From contig CAZIBN010000005.1 in NCBI GenBank assembly GCA_964537395.1, positions 1-64,000 of the forward strand: a stretch of DNA of 64,000 nucleotides. The letters are read 5' to 3'. Shown piece by piece: positions 60,338 to 64,000 of the stretch (its first letter is position 1; every line of letters starts with the position of its first letter). A program made the translations under genes and the position numbers. The DNA comes from GWA2-66-18 sp964537395 (lineage in GTDB: Bacteria; Elusimicrobiota; Elusimicrobia; UBA1565; UBA9628). The notes beneath the pieces were generated by a model. The model did no database searches. It was not told the origin of the DNA and was given only the letters and a program-made list of their open reading frames with translations.

Positions 60338-62611
60338 TCAGGCGCCCCGCCGCTTGGCCGCACGCCGCGGCCTGGATTTGGAGATCAGCGCCTGCAGCGC
60401 CGAGCTCTCCGGCTTCAGGAACTCCGCGATCCGCGCGGTGTCGACGTCGGCGACGATGATCTTGCCGATCTCGAAGTTGACGCTGGTGTAGAGCCCCAGC
60501 GCCTTCATCCCGGCGGTCTGCCCCTGGTTGTCCTCGGTCGGCGTCACGTAATGCACCGAGGCCGCCTTGTAGCGGTGGATGAGGAAGAGGTGGACCAAGG
60601 TCATCAGGCGCTTCCTGCGCAGATCCGCGTCGAAGGTGTTCTGATTGCGCACCGACAGGATGTTGTGGCCGCTGCGGTCCTGGATGTCGGCGAAGATGAG
60701 GTTGGCGACCTTGTCTCCGTCCCCCGTGAGGAGCGCCAGCTCCAGAAGATCGGAACCGGACGTGTTCGGCCGGAGCGACACCTTGAGCCTGCCTCTGTAG
60801 CCGTTGCGCTTGCGCCACAGCTCGAGCCATTCCTCGAGAAGCTTCGGCGGGACCTCGGTCTGGATCAGATGCTGATGATGCGTCGAGCCCTTGCCCATCG
60901 CCGCGGTCGTGGAGGTCCTCCCTGAGGTCGCCATGAGCCCGGCGTCCGCCCGCTGGCTGCCGACCAGGGCCTGCGGCGTCTTGTAGGGAGAGTCGAGGAG
61001 GCGCAGCTTCCGCTGAAGGCGCGCCAGGGCCAGCATCCCGTCCTGACGGATGGCGGAGGCGAACTCCTCGCCGGCAAGCCCGTCGATCTGGTGGCCGCCG
61101 TAGGTGATGAAGTTGAAGACGAAGCCGAGCTTGCCGATCTCCTCGGGAAACCGGCGCATCTTCTCGTCGGTCATCCCGGTCGTGTCCCAGTTGAAGGACG
61201 GGGACAGGTTGTAGGCCAGCATCTTGTCCGGGAACACGGCGTGGATCGCGTCGGCGAAGCGCTTCGCGTCGGGCAGGTCCGCGGTCTTTGTCTCCATCCA
61301 CAGGATGTCGGCGTAGGGGGCCGCGGCCAGGGACTTGGCGATCGCGTAGTCGATGCCGCCGCGGACCTGGTAGTAGCCGTCCGGGGTCTTGCAGTGCTCG
61401 CAATCCCAATTGACCTCGATGCCCATGGAGCGCGCCTTCTCCCTCGCCTCGAAGAACCCGACGCGCGCGGAGAACTGCAGCCACTCCTGAGGCGTCATCG
61501 GGCAGACCCGGCCCTCGCTGGCCCGGAACTCGATGGTGTTGGCGACGACCTCGCCGTAGGTCATGATCCCGGCCGCCGTCTGCCAGATATCGATGAAATC
61601 GCCGAAGACCTTCTCCAGCGCGCTGTCGGCGCTGGTCGCGCCGGCCGCCGCCTTCTGCACCATGGCGGTGATGCCGTTCGTCTCGAGCCAGGCCTCGGCC
61701 AGGGCGTACTCGCCTTCGCACATGGCGTAGAGCTCGTGCCCGCCGATCTCGTCCATGCCGGCCCGCCGGAACAGCCGCAGCAGCGACAGGAACGCCGCCC
61801 GGTAGGTCGGGATCGAGACGTTCGTCGCGCCCAGGATGAACGGCTGGTCCCGCTCGTCGCCGCGCCCGTCGAGGAGCGTGGCGGCCTCGGCGTCGGTGCG
61901 GGCCACGATGATGCCGGGGACCCGCATGATGTCGAGCTGGAAGCGCGCGGCGCACAGGCGCTTGATCTGCTCGTCCTCGGAGACGAGCACCTTGCCGCCC
62001 TGGTGCCCGCATTTCTTCACGCCCGGCTTCTGGTCCTCGATGTGATAGCCCGGCACGCCCACCTCGACGAAGCGGCGGATGAGGTTGCGCACGTGCGCGT
62101 CCCCTCCGTGCCCGGTGTCGGCGTCGGCGATGATGAAGGGACGGAAATCCGTCTCCGGGGTGGCCTTGCGCTGCGCGTCCGTCATGCGCGCCCGGGCCTG
62201 GCGCTGGTTCTTGTCGGCCGTGAGAAGGGCGCGCACGATCGGCGCGGCCTCGTCAGGCACCTGGCTGAGAGGATAGCTGGCCAGGTCGGGGCCCGGATCC
62301 TCGTTGGCCGAGCCCTTGGCGCTCGTCGCCCAGCCGCCGAGGTAGATCCCCTCGATGCCCGCCCGCTTGATCGACACGGCCTGGCCCGGGGAATAGGGGC
62401 CGAAGGTCGTGATGCTCTTGCCCTGCTCGAAGAGCGCCCGCAGGCGCGAGTGGAACCCTTCCGCGGCGGTGCGCGCCACGGTGTAATCCGGGCGGATGGT
62501 GCCGCTTTGCTCGGCGACCTCGCGCGCGGAATGGATGCGCTTGATCCCTTTAAAACGCGCGCTTGCGAACCACCGGCTGATCTCCGTGATCTCCTGCGTG
62601 AGCTTCTTCAT
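60338..62611 (-). CDS. aceA: isocitrate lyase, long (ICL2-like) form
   Basis: This 757-residue enzyme splits isocitrate into glyoxylate and succinate. The catalytic core has DADTGHGGDAHVRNLIRRFV and the cysteine loop VKKCGHQGGKVLVSE, and EVNWDCEHCKTPDGYYQVRG lies in the later barrel region. Ordinary bacterial ICL is about 430 residues; the extra C-terminal domain and insertions resemble the long AceA2 class known from mycobacteria and other bacteria. AGGAG precedes the ATG. Malate synthase is encoded 23 nt upstream in the same operon. Confidence 0.92.
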   Translation of the reverse strand: MKKLTQEITEISRWFASARFKGIKRIHSAREVAEQSGTIRPDYTVARTAAEGFHSRLRALFEQGKSITTFGPYSPGQAVSIKRAGIEGIYLGGWATSAKGSANEDPGPDLASYPLSQVPDEAAPIVRALLTADKNQRQARARMTDAQRKATPETDFRPFIIADADTGHGGDAHVRNLIRRFVEVGVPGYHIEDQKPGVKKCGHQGGKVLVSEDEQIKRLCAARFQLDIMRVPGIIVARTDAEAATLLDGRGDERDQPFILGATNVSIPTYRAAFLSLLRLFRRAGMDEIGGHELYAMCEGEYALAEAWLETNGITAMVQKAAAGATSADSALEKVFGDFIDIWQTAAGIMTYGEVVANTIEFRASEGRVCPMTPQEWLQFSARVGFFEAREKARSMGIEVNWDCEHCKTPDGYYQVRGGIDYAIAKSLAAAPYADILWMETKTADLPDAKRFADAIHAVFPDKMLAYNLSPSFNWDTTGMTDEKMRRFPEEIGKLGFVFNFITYGGHQIDGLAGEEFASAIRQDGMLALARLQRKLRLLDSPYKTPQALVGSQRADAGLMATSGRTSTTAAMGKGSTHHQHLIQTEVPPKLLEEWLELWRKRNGYRGRLKVSLRPNTSGSDLLELALLTGDGDKVANLIFADIQDRSGHNILSVRNQNTFDADLRRKRLMTLVHLFLIHRYKAASVHYVTPTEDNQGQTAGMKALGLYTSVNFEIGKIIVADVDTARIAEFLKPESSALQALISKSRPRRAAKRRGA

Positions 62612-62634
62612 GATCGTCTCCTGAGCCGGCGATA

Positions 62635-64000
62635 TCAGTGTAAGGCGGAAAGGTACGCCGCGATGCGCGTCCGCGCCGTAGGAAGGTCGTGGTTGTCGAG
62701 GTTCAGGTTCAGGAGGTCGACGAACCACGGGGGCTTGACCTCGCTGTGCAGATAGCTCTCGACGATCTCCCGCGAGATGGGCAAGGTGGTCCCTTTGGAA
62801 TCGTCATGCACGTCGCGGTCGGCGGCGCCCTGGAGCTTGCCGTACTCCTGAGCGAGGAGGGTCTTCAGAAGCTCCGGGGTCAGGACGTCCCCGGCGCGCA
62901 CGCCGGCCGCCGCATCGTCCGCGGTGAACGGCGCCTTCTTATGGAACCACTCCCAGAGGATGCTCAGGCGGATCTCGCCGGTCGCCATGTCCTCCATCAG
63001 GTACAGGACGTCGTCGTTGCCGAAGAAATCCGCCGGCTTGAGCGCCGCGGCCTGGAAGCCGCGGCCGAAGGCGTTGCCGTACTGGAGCGCCACGCTCAGC
63101 AGGTCGCGCGCGCCCTTGACGGTGCGCGGCGCGGGCTCGAGCAAGGTCAGACCCTCGGCATCCTTGGGGCCGTAGGTCAGGCGCGGGAAGGCGCGCCCCA
63201 ACTGGTTCGTCTCGCCCGCCTTCTCCCAGATCGGGCGCACGATATGGACCATCTTCCAATGCGCGACCCATTTGCCGCTCGCGCCGGCGCGCTGCTCCCG
63301 CTCGCCGCCCGCGACCGCGCGCTTCATGGCCTCGGCGACCCCTTGCTCCGAGCCGACGGGGATGTTGGGCTCCATGCCGCCTTGCCACAGCGCGAAACGC
63401 CCGTTCTTGTCCGGCGTGTTGACCGCGCGCCGGACGCGGTCCTCGTAATGGCGCATGTAGCCGTACGTCATGGTGATCGTGTCGATGTTGGGATCGACGA
63501 AGGCCGGGTCCCAGGACATGGCGTCCGAGACGCTGTTGATATAATCCCAGCGCCCGGTGTTGAAGCCGACGAAGCGGGGCCCCAGCGCCGCGCGGATCTC
63601 CATCAGCTGGAAGCACGCCTCGAGCTGCTCGACAAGGACATAGGTTTTGATCGAGGACGGGGGCAGGCCCAGGTGTTGCTCGAGGGCCAGCAGCAGCTCA
63701 TGCCAGAACGCAGCCTCCTCAGAGGTCTGTATCTTCGGCAGATAAAGGACCAGGGAAGAGCCCGCGGCGCGAAGGGTCTTGTGGTTGTTGGCGACGTAGA
63801 GGACCGCATCGACGATCGACGCCGAAAACCCGCCGCCATCACGGTCGCGGATATGCCGGTCGTCCAGATGGAGCCCGCGCGGGCGGAACAGGCGCGTCGT
63901 GAAATCAAGCTGGCGGCGCCAGTCCTCGATGATCGGCCGCCCCAGGAACCCGCGCGACCAGGCGTTCATCTCCGAAGCGACCGACTCCGCGACGCGCAGG
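62635..64000 (-). CDS. aceB: malate synthase A, N-terminus cut by the window edge
   Basis: At least 454 residues of the glyoxylate-shunt enzyme that condenses glyoxylate and acetyl-CoA are present; the family is about 530 residues, so roughly 80 are missing beyond 64000. Family motifs include LFRPRGLHLDDRHI, VLVEQLEACFQLMEIRAALG, GFNTGRWDYINSVSDA, MTYGYMRHYEDRV and the C-terminal FVDLLNLNLDNHDLP. The frame stays open to the end of the window, so the Met at 63969 is internal. Confidence 0.92.
   Translation of the reverse strand, partial: LRVAESVASEMNAWSRGFLGRPIIEDWRRQLDFTTRLFRPRGLHLDDRHIRDRDGGGFSASIVDAVLYVANNHKTLRAAGSSLVLYLPKIQTSEEAAFWHELLLALEQHLGLPPSSIKTYVLVEQLEACFQLMEIRAALGPRFVGFNTGRWDYINSVSDAMSWDPAFVDPNIDTITMTYGYMRHYEDRVRRAVNTPDKNGRFALWQGGMEPNIPVGSEQGVAEAMKRAVAGGEREQRAGASGKWVAHWKMVHIVRPIWEKAGETNQLGRAFPRLTYGPKDAEGLTLLEPAPRTVKGARDLLSVALQYGNAFGRGFQAAALKPADFFGNDDVLYLMEDMATGEIRLSILWEWFHKKAPFTADDAAAGVRAGDVLTPELLKTLLAQEYGKLQGAADRDVHDDSKGTTLPISREIVESYLHSEVKPPWFVDLLNLNLDNHDLPTARTRIAAYLSALH

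Overview
The window is a GC-rich (about two thirds G+C by eye), gene-dense bacterial chromosome segment with two 100-N assembly gaps (13895-13994 and 18286-18385), so it comes from a scaffolded, probably metagenome-derived genome. The organism has a Gram-negative-type envelope: lipoproteins, a predicted outer-membrane protein beside a zinc ABC transporter, and a type IV pilus/type II secretion ATPase. Two large exported proteins with Ala/Pro-rich N-terminal stretches, together with the overall gene style, suggest an Elusimicrobiota-like lineage, but this is inference and no marker here proves it. Layout: 1-5 kb holds hemA (short), an octaheme hydroxylamine-oxidoreductase-type cytochrome, small envelope proteins, a TrmJ-like RNA methyltransferase and a Nudix hydrolase. 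5-8.4 kb holds a leftward ABC-2 exporter cluster. 8.5-13.3 kb is a zinc-uptake locus (ZIP, znuBCA, outer-membrane protein) divergent from a Fur/Zur regulator, with an operator-like palindrome between them. 15-27.5 kb is a pyrimidine/purine supercluster (pyrB-pyrC-pyrD-pyrF-pyrE-purM-purN/H fusion, then carA-unknown-carB). 27.6-45.2 kb continues nucleotide synthesis (guaB3-guaA-purC-purS/S-purL-purQ, purF, purD-purE-purK), with a caspase-like lipoprotein, an exported M48-like protease, a PilB ATPase and a RarD permease between the purine genes. Between them the two clusters encode the whole route to UMP and nearly all steps to IMP and GMP; purB and purA are not in the window. Then come three tandem single-domain response regulators, an exported LOG-domain protein, DUF4234 and DUF2752 proteins and tRNA-Gln(CTG). 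49.5-57.5 kb looks like an accessory region. It is partitioned by a repeat family related to the 3' flank of that tRNA gene and carries an NlpC/P60-like protein, a hydrolase, a peptidoglycan amidase, a copper-type P1B ATPase and an ECF sigma factor with a Cys-rich tail. 57.5-60.3 kb carries small, mostly unknown genes, and the window ends in glyoxylate-shunt genes (a long isocitrate lyase and a malate synthase cut by the window edge). Two signals cut across these regions. Many unlinked genes have a TANNNT -10 hexamer only 5-8 nt before the start codon, so leaderless transcription appears common here. Several distinct families of dispersed palindromic repeats also occupy intergenic spaces.
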